Source of the DNA: Clostridia bacterium
GTDB lineage: Bacteria; Bacillota; Clostridia; Peptostreptococcales; Anaerovoracaceae
DNA: 6,550 nucleotides
Direction: 5' to 3'
NCBI GenBank assembly: GCA_024403005.1
Contig: JAKSSQ010000100.1
Span: 1-6,550 of the forward strand
In this document: positions 5,895 through 6,550 of the stretch, in pieces
How the letters are laid out: every line of letters begins with the position of its first letter
How positions within the stretch are numbered: position 1 is the first letter of the stretch
The notes under the pieces: generated by a model
The model's database searches: none
What the model saw: the letters and a program-made list of their open reading frames with translations, nothing else
What the model was told of the DNA's origin: nothing
Program-made: the position numbers and the translations under genes

Positions 5895-6550
5895 ATGAAA
5901 CGTTTCAGACCGACTATTCATTACAGTTTAATACAGGCGTTATATTTCGCACTCTATGCGTCATCCATATCCAGCACCAGTTTGTTCCTGCTGCATAAAG
6001 GCTTCACGAACCATGCAATAGGCGCGATTATCGCTCTGGGCGGCGTGCTTTCCGCATTTGTTCAGCCTATACTGGGAAAAATTGCAGACAGAGCGCAGAG
6101 GAGCATCTTGAGACGCCTTATAACTTGCAACTGCATAGTTTGTCTGGTCCTGATTGGCGTCATCCTGGCGCCTTTTACGGGTGCTAAAATCCTTACGGTT
6201 TTATACATTGTGCTCATCGCGGCGGTCCAGTCCATTATTCCCATGTGCTCCGCACTGGCCATGTTTTACTCGGACAGGGGAGTAAAGGTGGATTTCGGCA
6301 TCGGAAGAGGCTTCGGTTCCTTCGGTTTTTCCATCTGCGCAGCCATCGTTGGATCTATGGCGGCAGCTTACAGCCCCGACGTAACCATGTATATATCCTT
6401 TGTCGTAGCGATTCTGCTAATGCTGGTAACCGTTACTTTCAGGTTCAAAGGCGTATCCGAAATTAACGAACACCGCTCTCAGGCGAGCGCTATGGACGAC
6501 AATTTCCTTGCAGAACACAAGAGCTTTATTCCGGTTCTCATCGGCGTAAT
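5895..6550 (+). CDS. Major facilitator superfamily transporter, MFS_1-like/LacY-type (partial, 3' end outside window)
   Basis: The first 218 residues of a membrane transporter; the frame is still open at the window end. Six membrane helices can be seen (about 12-33, 42-60, 75-93, 98-122, 137-158, 163-181), the N-terminal half of a 12-helix MFS protein. A motif A-like loop GKIADR (61-66) joins helices 2 and 3. GIGRGFGSFGF (135-145) at the start of helix 5 resembles the R-x-(W/F)-GS-x-GF pattern of LacY-like and nucleoside/proton symporters. A hydrophilic central loop begins near residue 184. The substrate is not evident. The ATG at 5895 fits the family N-terminus; an in-frame stop at 5874-5876 blocks any useful upstream start. 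No Shine-Dalgarno is visible, and the start lies only 20 bases past the rpsT terminator, so expression may depend on read-through. Confidence 0.85.
   Translation, partial: MKRFRPTIHYSLIQALYFALYASSISSTSLFLLHKGFTNHAIGAIIALGGVLSAFVQPILGKIADRAQRSILRRLITCNCIVCLVLIGVILAPFTGAKILTVLYIVLIAAVQSIIPMCSALAMFYSDRGVKVDFGIGRGFGSFGFSICAAIVGSMAAAYSPDVTMYISFVVAILLMLVTVTFRFKGVSEINEHRSQASAMDDNFLAEHKSFIPVLIGV

Noticed and set aside
6245..6466. 73-codon + strand open frame within the transporter region
   Set aside because: It is in another frame of the MFS gene; the frame from 5895 gives six membrane helices and MFS motifs, this one gives a basic, motif-free peptide.

Overview
The window looks like a chromosomal segment of a Gram-positive, probably anaerobic, member of the Bacillota (Clostridia). 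This rests on the PASTA-domain kinase tail directly followed by rsgA and rpe, a Bacillota gene order, on strong AGGAGG-type ribosome binding sites, and on a sigma-A-like promoter in front of rpsT. The genus cannot be fixed from the sequence alone. All genes run on the + strand. I see no phage, IS element, CRISPR array or tRNA.

Bases 1-3941 form a tightly packed run, probably one operon. It begins with the 3' end of a membrane Ser/Thr kinase gene (prkC type; two PASTA repeats and a C-terminal beta-rich domain). Next are rsgA (sharing one base), rpe (15-base gap with a strong Shine-Dalgarno), a YczE/YitT-family membrane protein (ATGA overlap with rpe), and a divergent PfkB-family sugar or sugar-acid kinase (one-base gap). 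After 50 bases comes gnd (3992-5416), a full-length 6-phosphogluconate dehydrogenase. The layout joins signalling and ribosome assembly genes (prkC, rsgA) to the oxidative pentose phosphate pathway: Gnd makes ribulose 5-phosphate and Rpe converts it to xylulose 5-phosphate. The unassigned membrane protein and kinase sit between the two enzymes.

Bases 5417-5535 are non-coding and hold a good promoter and a strong ribosome binding site for rpsT (ribosomal protein S20, 5536-5805). An intrinsic terminator follows at 5847-5874. Only 20 bases beyond it starts an MFS transporter gene with no evident ribosome binding site, which runs off the window end.

Most of the window is well-known housekeeping sequence. 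The parts worth a second look are the membrane protein/kinase pair embedded between rpe and gnd, the co-location of rsgA with gnd (in Bacillus the RsgA homologue CpgA removes a Gnd inhibitor), and the odd terminator/start arrangement of the last gene. I did not find a clearly novel defence or mobile system.
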